Assembly (NCBI GenBank): GCA_964473005.1
Contig: CAYYME010000001.1
Span: forward strand, 1 to 64,000
Origin: JAFCEV01 sp964473005
GTDB taxonomy: Archaea > Nanobdellota > Nanobdellia > Pacearchaeales > GW2011-AR1
Length of the DNA stretch: 64,000 nt
Reading direction: 5' to 3'
In this document: piece after piece, positions 8,555 through 16,164 of the stretch
Layout: each line of letters opens with the position of its first letter
Position numbering within the stretch: position 1 is the first letter of the stretch
Translations under genes and position numbers: made by a program
Notes under the pieces: generated by a model
Told to the model about the DNA's origin: nothing
Database searches by the model: none
Seen by the model: the letters and a program-made list of their open reading frames with translations, nothing else

Positions 8555-8575
8555 TTATTCTTTATTAATGGCAGA

Positions 8576-8586
8576 TTTTATAAATT
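8576..8586 (+). promoter_or_regulatory. TATA box for the HD-domain gene
   Basis: TTTTATAAATT lies 20-30 nt before the ATG at 8606, fitting a leaderless transcript. Confidence 0.5.
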
Positions 8587-8605
8587 ATCTTCCCATATTT
8601 AATTA

Positions 8606-9313
8606 ATGGGCATCTCGAGAGAATATATTGAAGACGATTATAATAAAATAAAAACTGCATTTCAGAAAGAGGACAACTTAAAAGTAGCCTATAATATTGC
8701 AAACCAGATAAAGGAACATGAAGAAGTGTTAAAAGAAGTTTTTGCCTTCCTTATATCTTCTTTTAAGAATAAATTTAGAAATGACAAAAAAACTCCTCTT
8801 GTTTTTCATTCCATCTATCTAACAAGGCTCTTTTATCTATGCGGAGAGAGGGATTTAGACGCGTTATTGACAGCCGCTTTACATGATCTTCTTGAAGATA
8901 CAGAGATTTCTGAAGATATGCTAATTAAAAAAAGATTTATGATTGATAAAAAATATCTAATTGGCTATCTAAAAATTCTTAAAGAGGACAAAACCCTTTC
9001 AAGGGAACCTGATGGAAAAAATTTACCTCCCAGATATGTGGAGCATATAAAAAGACTAATAGGAAGCCCAAGAGAAGTCATTAATACTGAAATAATAGAC
9101 AGGTTTTCTGATTTAATGGACTTAGAGTATATAATGGAGTTACCCAAAGAAGAGAGAAAAATTAGATTAAGATCTAAATTAATCAAGGTAAAAAGTTTTG
9201 TAGAGAATATCACAAGAAACAGAAATGACCTTAATCAGAATTGTTTAGATTTATTTAACTCCAAAGTCAAAGAATTGAAGATAAAGGTAAATGTCCCCCT
9301 AATTATTCCCTAA
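8606..9313 (+). CDS. RelA/SpoT-type HD-domain hydrolase
   Basis: A 235-residue protein with the HD fold of SpoT/MESH1-like (p)ppGpp hydrolases: H68 in the VFHSIYL helix, ALHDLLEDT (91-99) giving the HD pair and the E-D pair typical of this branch, and IDRFSDLMDLEYI later as a likely metal or substrate helix. No synthetase or TGS/ACT domain is present, so it resembles a small alarmone hydrolase or another nucleotide pyrophosphohydrolase. The substrate is inferred from the family only. It follows the nucleotidyltransferase and HIT genes on the same strand. Confidence 0.7.
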   Translation: MGISREYIEDDYNKIKTAFQKEDNLKVAYNIANQIKEHEEVLKEVFAFLISSFKNKFRNDKKTPLVFHSIYLTRLFYLCGERDLDALLTAALHDLLEDTEISEDMLIKKRFMIDKKYLIGYLKILKEDKTLSREPDGKNLPPRYVEHIKRLIGSPREVINTEIIDRFSDLMDLEYIMELPKEERKIRLRSKLIKVKSFVENITRNRNDLNQNCLDLFNSKVKELKIKVNVPLIIP

Positions 9314-9353
9314 TTGGAGAATAAAAAAAGAACACCACATACTATCCAAAATT

Positions 9354-10733
9354 TCAATCACCAATATCTCCTTTCTTAGAATAATAGAAAAGTCCTGCAA
9401 GATAAATGCCCTGGCTTATAAGAGTTGCAACGCATGCCCCAATTACTGCATAAAAATCTCCGAATTTTAAGAGAGAGGTAATTAAGAAATAGTTTAGAGT
9501 TATATTTATTATTGTAGATGTTATTAATAGTTTTGCAATAATTTTGGGGTTATTTTTTGACATAAAATAGGCTATATAGATTCCTGTAATCGGAATAATC
9601 AAAAGCAAAGCAGAAAGTAACCTCAAAACATTTGTTGAAAGAAGATATTCTTGGCCATATATTATTCGGACTGCGAAACCAGATACAAGCACGGTTAAGC
9701 CAAATAAAATCAGACAAAGCAGGAATACAATCTTTAATGATCTTTTCACTGCTCTTTCCAGGCTTTTTCTTTTCATTCTGCTAAAAATAGGCAATAAAAC
9801 AATACCTCCAAATCCTGCTAAAGATACCAAGGCGCCTATAAGACCGAATGCTGCAGTATAATATCCTATAAACTCTGCTCCTACAAAGCGCCCAAGCATT
9901 ATTTTATCTATATTTCCGAAAAAGACTCCTGAGAGGACAATTATAGATATTGGAATGAGAAAATGATTAACCTCTTTTCTATTTTTCAGAGATAGCCCTG
10001 AGTTGTCTGCTTTTAAGAATAAGGATTTTTTCTTAATGATTATTGACAAGTATAAGCTGGAAAACAAATAAGAAACAGACAACCCTATAATAACATAAAA
10101 AAGAATTATTTCATTAGACAAAGAAATTTTTAATGTATAAATTACTGCTAACGGGACTAAAATCACCCTTGCTATCTGAAAAATAATTTCTTGATAAAAA
10201 ACCCCCCTAAAATAATTTGAAGCCTGTAAAATAGAAGAAAATAGGCTCATTAAATTTATGAACAGTATATAAAACACTCCTGCAACCAAAGCAAGAAATA
10301 ATGGCTTTTGATAATAAACCTCTGAAATAAATCTGGAGGTAATTAATAATAGAAATGCGGATATAAATATCAACACTATTTTTAATTTTCCAAGATATAT
10401 AACATATTCTTTTGCTTTTTTATTATTGTTTTTACCTAAAAATTTGGAAACATAACGAACGAGTGTTGAATTTACACCTAATTCAGAAAATGCACCAAAT
10501 ATTAATATTGTGCTTAAAGCCAGACTATACAAACCAAAAAGCTCGGGCATCAGCAATCTTGCCAGTATAATAGTAAAAATTAAACTACCTATTTTTGCGA
10601 CAATGCTTGTTGAAAATTGATAGAGGCTGTTTTTAATTGCAAGCCCTATATTTCCTGAAAAATCTCTTTTTTTAATTCTTCTAAAAATTTCTTTTATATC
10701 TCCTTTTTCTTCTTTAATCAAACTCTGTTTCAT
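9354..10733 (-). CDS. Polysaccharide flippase (Wzx/MVF-like, MOP superfamily)
   Basis: A 459-residue polytopic membrane protein with about 12-14 hydrophobic segments. The N-terminal segment with IILARLLMPELFGLYSLALS is the hallmark start of the oligosaccharide flippase family (Polysacc_synt). The C-terminal half repeats the fold and has PITGIYIAYFMSKNNPK. It would move lipid-linked glycan repeat units across the membrane, in keeping with the glycan genes at 0.6-5 kb. It is convergent with the HD gene and transcribed toward it. Confidence 0.85.
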   Translation of the reverse strand: MKQSLIKEEKGDIKEIFRRIKKRDFSGNIGLAIKNSLYQFSTSIVAKIGSLIFTIILARLLMPELFGLYSLALSTILIFGAFSELGVNSTLVRYVSKFLGKNNNKKAKEYVIYLGKLKIVLIFISAFLLLITSRFISEVYYQKPLFLALVAGVFYILFINLMSLFSSILQASNYFRGVFYQEIIFQIARVILVPLAVIYTLKISLSNEIILFYVIIGLSVSYLFSSLYLSIIIKKKSLFLKADNSGLSLKNRKEVNHFLIPISIIVLSGVFFGNIDKIMLGRFVGAEFIGYYTAAFGLIGALVSLAGFGGIVLLPIFSRMKRKSLERAVKRSLKIVFLLCLILFGLTVLVSGFAVRIIYGQEYLLSTNVLRLLSALLLIIPITGIYIAYFMSKNNPKIIAKLLITSTIINITLNYFLITSLLKFGDFYAVIGACVATLISQGIYLAGLFYYSKKGDIGD

Positions 10734-10826
10734 AGTTCGTCAAGGTTTTGTTAGTTTTTATTCTTTATGAAAATTGTTTTATTCTAATTTAGAAAATTTA
10801 AAAAACCGACTATTAACAAAATGATT

Positions 10827-12353
10827 TCACTCTTCCATTTTCTTTATTATCTCACTGAAAGCAGGACGGGTTATGAATACTCCGACGCTGATTCCTATTA
10901 TTGTTGTTATTGCAAATCCCTTGAGAAGCCCGGCACCAGCCCATAAAAGGGGGAGAAGAGAGACAAGCACAGTAAAATAAGCTCCGATGATAATTACAAA
11001 CGCCCTCTTTATTTTTTGTTTTAGAGTCAGGATTGCTTTTTGCTTTGCCTCATCTAAGATAACTATCTGGTCATCAAATCCAGTACCTATTGTCGCTAAA
11101 ATTCCTGCAATGCTCATTAAATCCAGATTCCATTTAATAAAAGATGCAATTCCTAAAATCAGGATTATTTCTGAAAAACTAGTCAGAATTAATGCAAGAG
11201 AAGACTTGAAATTTCTGTATCTGATAAAAACAACTATTGAAGAAGAAATCAGGGCCACCATTCCTGCTATGAGAATGAATTTGGTAAACTGGTTTCCTAA
11301 AACAGGGGAAATTGTGTCAAGTTTTGCTATTTCTAATTTGTATGGAAGACTTCCTGTAATAAGAATTGTCTGGAGTTTGTGCATGGAACTTTTTGCATCA
11401 TCATAAGCAAAATCCATTGTTGTTCCTGAACCTGAACCCTGTATTGAAATTTGCGGTTCAGCTCTTCCTTTCAGTCCCTTGCTAATAGAAAGGCTATCCA
11501 CAAGAATATCATCAACATATAAATCAAGGGGTTTATCCAGATATTCAGAATTATTAAGGCTTATTCCCAATTTATCTGTAATTTCTGCGTGCCTTTTCGC
11601 TGCATCTGCACTTAAAGTCACTGAAAATCTGAAATTAGCATAGTAATTTCCGTCAGAAGACTGTTGTGGTGTTTCTATATATGCACATGTTGCATCATTT
11701 CTGCAGACAGAGGCAATGTCCTGTTCTCCTCCAATAAACACGGTTTCATTTCCTATCTTAGCCTCGAATTTACCCTGCTGAGAAACCATTTCTTTCAAAT
11801 CTTTTGGTGTTGCCCCTGCAATTTCTATCAGCATAAAATGGTCTCCTGTTAAATCAGATACAGGAAGAACCTTTAAATCCGTCAGCCCAAATTCATTTAA
11901 TCTGTTACGGGTTATGTCCACCAAATCAGCTACTTCCTCAGATGTTAATTTTTTCCCTTCTGCTTTTACCAGGGCCCTTGAACCTCCTGCAAGGTCGAGC
12001 CCAAGTTTAATATTTGTCCTCTGGACTTCTGAAACTGTGATTTGCGGTGCTTCTTTTGAATATAAAATTATTTCATTTTCATTTGTTTTGAGGATTGTTT
12101 TCACACTTTGATTAGAAATGTATTTTCCATATAAGGTATTTGTAAAATCTTCAAGATTTTTTATTTCTCTTCCGTCAATTTGGGTAATTACCTGCCCCTG
12201 CCTCAACCCTTGCTCAAAAGCTGTTGAATTTGAATCCACGCTTGTTATTAAGACCCCTTTCTGAAGAAAATTCGGAGTTATGAAAATTGATATTAAAGCC
12301 AAAACTAAAAGAACTATCAAAAGCCAAATCCTGAATCCAAGTTTAAGTCTCAT
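10827..12353 (-). CDS. secD: Protein-export membrane protein SecD
   Basis: A 508-residue SecD, partner of SecF and accessory to the SecYEG translocon. One TM helix lies near the N-terminus, then the periplasmic-side domain with GLDLAGGSRAL (about 117-127, the DxxGG signature), and about five TM helices at the C-terminus with LAGILATIGTGFDDQIVILDE. Between TM1 and the GLDLAGG segment lies a PDZ-like stretch (STAFEQGLRQGQVITQIDG, about residues 42-60). It overlaps the upstream secF by 4 nt (ATGA), so the pair is translationally coupled. Confidence 0.93.
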   Translation of the reverse strand: MRLKLGFRIWLLIVLLVLALISIFITPNFLQKGVLITSVDSNSTAFEQGLRQGQVITQIDGREIKNLEDFTNTLYGKYISNQSVKTILKTNENEIILYSKEAPQITVSEVQRTNIKLGLDLAGGSRALVKAEGKKLTSEEVADLVDITRNRLNEFGLTDLKVLPVSDLTGDHFMLIEIAGATPKDLKEMVSQQGKFEAKIGNETVFIGGEQDIASVCRNDATCAYIETPQQSSDGNYYANFRFSVTLSADAAKRHAEITDKLGISLNNSEYLDKPLDLYVDDILVDSLSISKGLKGRAEPQISIQGSGSGTTMDFAYDDAKSSMHKLQTILITGSLPYKLEIAKLDTISPVLGNQFTKFILIAGMVALISSSIVVFIRYRNFKSSLALILTSFSEIILILGIASFIKWNLDLMSIAGILATIGTGFDDQIVILDEAKQKAILTLKQKIKRAFVIIIGAYFTVLVSLLPLLWAGAGLLKGFAITTIIGISVGVFITRPAFSEIIKKMEE

Positions 12354-13270
12354 TTTCTTTTTTCAACATACCATTTAATTATTGAGGCATTGGTTATCCA
12401 GGTGTTGAATATATCAAATCCAAGCCCTATGACTAATATTGTAAAAATCTGCGTCAGCACAGCTGAAAAAGAACGAACAACAAGCAGGGCAACCCCGATA
12501 GCAACAAGAGAAGTTAATGTCATGGTTATTCCTGTTTTAAATGCACCATAAATTCTTTCGTTTATAGAGCCTTCTGTTCTCTTCAAAAGCCTGTTATTTA
12601 GAAGAATATCTGTATCAACAGAATAACCTATAAGCATTAAAAAGGCCACAATTCCTGCAGTTGACATTTTCAGCCCTAAAATATTCACAAACACTAAAGT
12701 CATTAAAATATCTGCAAATGCCGAGAGAATAACTGCTGCTGAAGGAACAAATGTCCTAAAAATTATAAAGACAACAGCTGCCATAAAAACAAAAGCTATC
12801 AGGATTGCTATCAGGAGCTGTTTATAAAAACTCGCACCCAGAGTTGATCCCGTGCATTCAAAACTGCTGTTCTCTCCGTCAATTAATTGGTAACCTAAAT
12901 AACCCTCAAGAACATTCTTAATTTGGTTAATTTGGGATTCGTTACATCCTTCATTTTTGGTTTCAATAATTACTGCTTTCTGCTCCCGAGTTATCAAATC
13001 ATAAACTTCCCTTACATTAATATCATCTAATTTTCCGGAAAGAGCCTGCTTCAATTCTTCAATATTTATTTTTTCAGAAATTGTGATGGTGGTTCCTCCT
13101 GTAAGGGAGATATCCTTGTGAATAAAATCTCCGTGCTGCTGATAAAAAGCCACCATATAAATAAAAGAAAAAATTAATATTGCCAAAGGCAGCAATAATA
13201 ATAATTTGTAATGCCGATTATACCATTTTCCCTTTTGCGGTTCTTCCCCCTGATTTTGCTGTTCTTCCAT
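12350..13270 (-). CDS. secF: Protein-export membrane protein SecF
   Basis: A 306-residue SecF counted from the ATG at 13270 (MEEQQNQGEE). A start at 13309 would run into the tRNA-Gly gene, so I reject it. TM1 follows an acidic N-terminus; DISLTGGTTITI is the equivalent of the SecD GG signature, and the C-terminal TM block includes GYSVDTDILLNNRLLKR, the conserved SecF motif. It forms the SecDF membrane complex with the downstream gene. The start is only about 10 nt from the tRNA, so transcription may continue from the tRNA promoter. Confidence 0.93.
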   Translation of the reverse strand: MEEQQNQGEEPQKGKWYNRHYKLLLLLPLAILIFSFIYMVAFYQQHGDFIHKDISLTGGTTITISEKINIEELKQALSGKLDDINVREVYDLITREQKAVIIETKNEGCNESQINQIKNVLEGYLGYQLIDGENSSFECTGSTLGASFYKQLLIAILIAFVFMAAVVFIIFRTFVPSAAVILSAFADILMTLVFVNILGLKMSTAGIVAFLMLIGYSVDTDILLNNRLLKRTEGSINERIYGAFKTGITMTLTSLVAIGVALLVVRSFSAVLTQIFTILVIGLGFDIFNTWITNASIIKWYVEKRK

Positions 13271-13279
13271 CTTAAAAGA

Positions 13280-13367
13280 TGCGCGGATCGGGATTCGAAC
13301 CCGAGTCATCTGCTATCCTCAGATAATATGATGGAGGGCAGAGGTTCTACCACTGAACTATCCACGC
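13280..13367 (-). tRNA. tRNA-Gly (UCC) with a 17-nt intron
   Basis: The minus strand folds as a cloverleaf: acceptor GCGUGGA/UCCGCGC with discriminator A, D stem GUUC/GAAC, anticodon stem UCUGC/GCAGA and T arm UCGGG-UUCGAAU-CCCGA. The anticodon loop is expanded to 24 nt. Removing UCAUAUUAUCUGAGGAU at the canonical 37/38 site leaves the loop CCUCCAA, anticodon UCC. CCUC pairs with GAGG inside the loop, giving the central helix of a bulge-helix-bulge site. The spliced tRNA is 71 nt. Position 33 would be C instead of the nearly universal U. Confidence 0.85.
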
Positions 13368-13409
13368 ACATAATAATATGCAAAAAACTATTTAATAAAG
13401 TTTACTAAA

Positions 13410-13484
13410 CGCCCGAGGTAGGATTTGAACCTACGACTTCTTCCTTAGGGGGGAAGCACTCTATCCAGACTGAGTTACTCGGGC
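13410..13484 (-). tRNA. tRNA-Arg (CCU)
   Basis: The minus strand gives acceptor GCCCGAG/CUCGGGC with discriminator G, D stem ACUC/GAGU, anticodon stem CUUCC/GGAAG with loop CCCCUAA, and T arm GUAGG-UUCAAAU-CCUAC. The anticodon is CCU, reading AGG. The loop has C at position 33 instead of U, as in the neighbouring tRNA-Gly. No intron is needed. Length 75 nt without CCA. Confidence 0.88.
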
Positions 13485-13488
13485 ATAT

Positions 13489-13560
13489 AAAACGAAGGAT
13501 TCGAACCTTCGGTCAAAAATTTCTTACGAAATTTCATCGGGCTTGATTCGAATCTTCAAT
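13489..13560 (-). other. tRNA-like fragment with T-arm sequences
   Basis: Between two tRNAs the minus strand holds an 18-nt segment identical to part of the neighbouring tRNA-Leu T arm (CGAAGGUUCGAAUCCUUC), and about 50 nt upstream a second degenerate copy (GAUUCGAAUC). Between them GAAAUUUC-GUAA-GAAAUUU forms a hairpin. No matching acceptor or anticodon arm is present, so this is not a complete tRNA. It may be a decayed tRNA gene or a tRNA 3' end left by integration. Confidence 0.5.
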
Positions 13561-13613
13561 ATTCTCGCTTCACTGCGAATGAGACACCCCATCTAAATTT
13601 GGAAATCTCACAA

Positions 13614-13697
13614 TGCGGGAAGAAGGATTCGAACCTTCGCAAGCACTAAGCTACTGGAGCCTTAATCCAGCCCGTTTGACCACTCCGGCATTCCCGC
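13614..13697 (-). tRNA. tRNA-Leu with apparent AAG anticodon
   Basis: The minus strand shows acceptor GCGGGAA/UUCCCGC with discriminator A, a long class II variable arm (UAGCUUAGUGCUUG region) and T arm GAAGG-UUCGAAU-CCUUC. The anticodon stem CUGGA/UCCAG encloses UUAAGGC, so positions 34-36 read AAG. A34 tRNAs are rare in archaea; the loop could also be a shifted UAA type. Length 84 nt. Confidence 0.8.
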
Positions 13698-13700
13698 TGA

Positions 13701-13744
13701 ACAGGTTCACGAGACTTTCTTCCATCAATAACGTGTGAGCCTGT
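13701..13744 (+). other. Hairpin next to the tRNA cluster
   Basis: ACAGGTTCAC (13701-13710) pairs with GTGAGCCTGT (13735-13744) with one G-U pair when read on the plus strand, giving a 10-bp stem around a 24-nt loop. It lies just outside the tRNA-Leu gene. It may be a processing or termination structure, or an unrecognised small RNA. Confidence 0.3.
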
Positions 13745-13834
13745 GAACTTTGAAAATATCAAAAATTAGAAGTATAAAAACTTATTTCAACCTACCATAT
13801 AAATATTTTTAAAATCCAAAAATGATGTTCTTTG

Positions 13835-13990
13835 ATGGTTAGTGAAAAGATAATAAAAGTGGCAATTATTGCAGGGGCAGCAAGTGCATTAGCATACAAG
13901 GATAAAAACCCAAGAGAAACCAATGAACAGATAATTCAGAAAGTAACAAAAAATATAAGGGAAATTCTTGAAAAAATTGACAAAGATTAA
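13835..13990 (+). CDS. Small protein with an N-terminal hydrophobic helix (51 aa)
   Basis: A 51-residue ORF starting MVSEKIIKV, with a small Ala-rich hydrophobic helix (AIIAGAASALAY, about 10-21) followed by a charged amphipathic helix to the end. AT-rich sequence with TATA-like ATATAAATATTT lies about 30 nt upstream. No family is recognised. It lies alone between the tRNA cluster and 5S rRNA, in the same direction as 5S. It could be a small membrane-associated protein; the ORF is short enough to be fortuitous. Confidence 0.45.
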   Translation: MVSEKIIKVAIIAGAASALAYKDKNPRETNEQIIQKVTKNIREILEKIDKD

Positions 13991-14003
13991 GACTGATAGC
14001 AAC

Positions 14004-14013
14004 CTTTAAATAG
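14004..14013 (+). promoter_or_regulatory. TATA box for 5S rRNA
   Basis: CTTTAAATAG lies 21-30 nt before the predicted 5' end of 5S rRNA, so 5S is probably transcribed on its own, not linked to 16S/23S. Confidence 0.55.
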
Positions 14014-14033
14014 AGGTTTTATTTTCAAAAATA

Positions 14034-14145
14034 GAGACGGCCATAGTAATTGGGTAATACCCGGTCCCATTCCGAACCCGGAAGTCAAGTCAATTACGCC
14101 GTATGCGGTAGTGGCCGACAAGCTGCGAAGCGTTGGTGCTGTCTC
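14034..14145 (+). rRNA. 5S ribosomal RNA
   Basis: The termini GAGAC (14034-14038) and GTCTC (14141-14145) pair as helix I. Inside lie the conserved CCCATTCCGAACCCGGAAGTC-type loop B/C segment and the GCCGTATGCGGTAGTG loop-E region. The length of about 112 nt is slightly short for an archaeal 5S rRNA but all three arms are present. It is unlinked from any 16S or 23S gene in this window, which is common in DPANN and other archaea. Confidence 0.9.
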
Positions 14146-14286
14146 AACTTTCTTTGATAATTTTAAGCATCATAAGACTTAAACCCAAACATATATTCCA
14201 CTTTCATAATCTTTTTTAGAATTGGTAAACCCATAAATAAAAATTACTTCTTTCATAATCAAATTTGTTAAAAGAACTAATTAAAA

Positions 14287-14484
14287 TTAACTTTTCTTAA
14301 ATTTCCCGATTAATTCTATAAAATCTTTCTGCCCCAAGAAAACAGCCCTGCAGCAATATCTTTCAACCCCTAACTCATCGAGGACTTTTTTAGGTGATTC
14401 TCCTGCTTCTGTTCTCTTTTTGTATTCTTCCCATAAATGCCCTATGGGTTTTCCGCAGGAAAAACATCTGACAGGGACTATCAT
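14287..14484 (-). CDS. rpoN: DNA-directed RNA polymerase subunit N (Rpo10)
   Basis: A 65-residue Rpb10 homologue with the family zinc site: C7-F-S-C10-G and the paired C44-C45 in RYCCR. Rpo10 is a core RNA polymerase assembly subunit. In many archaea rpoN follows rps9 in the eL18-uL13-uS9 operon; here it is alone on the opposite strand, about 8 kb away from that operon. The length is normal for the family. Confidence 0.95.
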   Translation of the reverse strand: MIVPVRCFSCGKPIGHLWEEYKKRTEAGESPKKVLDELGVERYCCRAVFLGQKDFIELIGKFKKS

Positions 14485-14556
14485 AATATTAATGCTCCAT
14501 TATCATTTTTAAAACTTCCTATAGTTAAATTTATATATAATCCTTTATCTGTAATG

Positions 14557-14581
14557 CTGAGGTGTTGGCAATCAACCTCAG
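14557..14581 (+). promoter_or_regulatory. Hairpin in the leader of the ABC operon
   Basis: CTGAGGT and AACCTCAG form a 7-8 bp stem about 25 nt before the ATG of the ABC ATPase gene, downstream of a TATA-like TTTATATATAA (about 14530). It would lie in the 5' leader, unlike most genes here that appear leaderless. A role in translation or as a protein-binding operator is possible. Confidence 0.35.
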
Positions 14582-14604
14582 ATGCCTAATTCTGAGATAA
14601 TAAA

Positions 14605-15288
14605 ATGAAACAGGATATTATTGAACTGAAAAACGTGGCAAAGCATTATGAAATGGGACATGACTTAGTCAAAGCCCTTGACGGAATTGATGTAAAAATA
14701 AATCAGGGAGATTTTGTTGCGATTGTCGGGCCCAGTGGTTCTGGAAAAAGCACTATGATGAATATGGTTGGTGCTCTGGACTTGCCGACAAAAGGAGTTG
14801 TTTATCTTGACGGAGAGGATATCACTTGTTTTGAAGAATCCCATCTTGCCCAGATAAGAGGAAACAAAATTGGCTTTGTTTTCCAGACTTTTAATCTGAT
14901 TCCTACACTAACTGCTGCTGAAAATATTGCATTGCCTATGATTTTTCAGGGAATCGGCAAAGAAGAAAGAGTGGAGAGAGTTGAAAAAATATTAAAAGAT
15001 GTAAATTTAATTCACAGAAAAAATCACCTGCCTAGTGAACTTTCCGGCGGTGAAAGACAAAGAGTTGCAATCGGAAGGGCACTGGCAAACAATCCAGAGG
15101 TAATTCTTGCAGATGAGCCAACAGGAAATCTGGACAGCAAAACAGGACTTGAAATTATGAACTTATTCAAACAATTAAACAAAAAAGGGAAAACAATAAT
15201 CTTGGTTACTCATGATTTGAACTTAATTAAATATGCATCGAAAGTTTTAAAAATCAGGGATGGGAAGTTGGAGAACAGAAAAAAATGA
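14605..15288 (+). CDS. MacB/LolD-type ABC transporter ATP-binding protein
   Basis: A 227-residue nucleotide-binding subunit. Walker A GPSGSGKST (42-50), Q-loop FVFQTFNLIPTLTA, signature LSGGERQRVAIGRAL (about 145-159), Walker B VILADEPTGNLDS and the switch His in THDLN are all present. The sequence is closest to the MacB/LolD/FtsE group, which powers extracytoplasmic mechanotransmission or lipoprotein/substrate release rather than classic import. It overlaps the next gene by 4 nt and forms a three-gene operon with the secreted protein and permease. Confidence 0.92.
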   Translation: MKQDIIELKNVAKHYEMGHDLVKALDGIDVKINQGDFVAIVGPSGSGKSTMMNMVGALDLPTKGVVYLDGEDITCFEESHLAQIRGNKIGFVFQTFNLIPTLTAAENIALPMIFQGIGKEERVERVEKILKDVNLIHRKNHLPSELSGGERQRVAIGRALANNPEVILADEPTGNLDSKTGLEIMNLFKQLNKKGKTIILVTHDLNLIKYASKVLKIRDGKLENRKK

Positions 15289-16163
15289 AAACTAAATTCC
15301 TCTTAATAATCTGTATGTTTTTAATCAGTTTGGGCTTTATCTCAGCTGTGTCTGTCACAGATGTATCCACCTCTCCTGCAGAAGTTTCTCCAGGAGAAAC
15401 AGTAAAAGTAACCCTCGAAATAGAAAACATTTTTGACTATGATGTTTATAATTTAAATGTTAAACTGGATTTGTCAGGAGAAAACGTGCCTTTTGCACCT
15501 TATGAGTCAAGTTCAGAGAAATTCCTGGATGAACTTGAAAGTGATGAGAATGAAGATTTTGAATTCAGATTAATTGTTCTTCCGGACACTTCCACAGGTA
15601 TTTACAAAATTCCTGTGGAAATAAGTTATTCTTATAAAGAAGGAAATGACACTTTTCCAGGGAATAAAACAGAATTGATAAGTATTACAGTAAATTCAAA
15701 GCCTGAATTAAAGATTTCACTTGATGATTCTGCTGTTCTTATCAAAGGAAGAGAAAATACTTTTTCCATAAAGATAATTAATTCCGGGCTTTCTGATGTT
15801 AAGTTTGTTTATATAAGTATCAACGAAACCACAAAACTGAAAATTTTCTCAGAGAAAGAGCAGTATATAGGAGATATAGACAGCGATGATTTTGACAGCG
15901 CCAAATATAATGTTTATCTTGAAGAAGATACGCCGAATTCAATTTCTCTGCCTGTAACATTAAAATTCAGAGATTCAACAAATAAGGAGTTCAGTGAAAC
16001 CAAAACACTCACATTAAAAATATATTCCCTAAAAGAAGCCCAGGCACTAGGGCTTGTCAAAAAACCAAATTTCCTCCCATATGTGATTACTCTTGTTTTA
16101 CTTGCAGGATATGTTGTTTATAGAATTCTGAAGAAGAGAAAATTAAAGAAAGACAGGAGATAA
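15285..16163 (+). CDS. Secreted CARDB/NEW3-like protein with C-terminal anchor
   Basis: A 292-residue protein. It has an N-terminal signal peptide (hydrophobic residues 4-20), two Ig-like modules of the CARDB/NEW3 type (the first beginning TSPAEVSPGETVKVTLEIEN, the second around SVLIKGRENTFSIKIIN), then a C-terminal TM helix (YVITLVLLAGYVVYRIL) and a Lys/Arg tail. It would be tethered outside the cell beside the permease, probably as an adaptor or substrate-contact part. It lies between the ABC ATPase (4-nt overlap) and the permease (1-nt gap). Confidence 0.75.
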   Translation: MKTKFLLIICMFLISLGFISAVSVTDVSTSPAEVSPGETVKVTLEIENIFDYDVYNLNVKLDLSGENVPFAPYESSSEKFLDELESDENEDFEFRLIVLPDTSTGIYKIPVEISYSYKEGNDTFPGNKTELISITVNSKPELKISLDDSAVLIKGRENTFSIKIINSGLSDVKFVYISINETTKLKIFSEKEQYIGDIDSDDFDSAKYNVYLEEDTPNSISLPVTLKFRDSTNKEFSETKTLTLKIYSLKEAQALGLVKKPNFLPYVITLVLLAGYVVYRILKKRKLKKDRR

Positions 16164-16164
16164 A

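Noticed and set aside
13268..13309. SecF start at 13309 (MTRVRIPIRASFK...)
   Set aside because: It runs through the tRNA-Gly gene; the ATG at 13270 gives a normal SecF.
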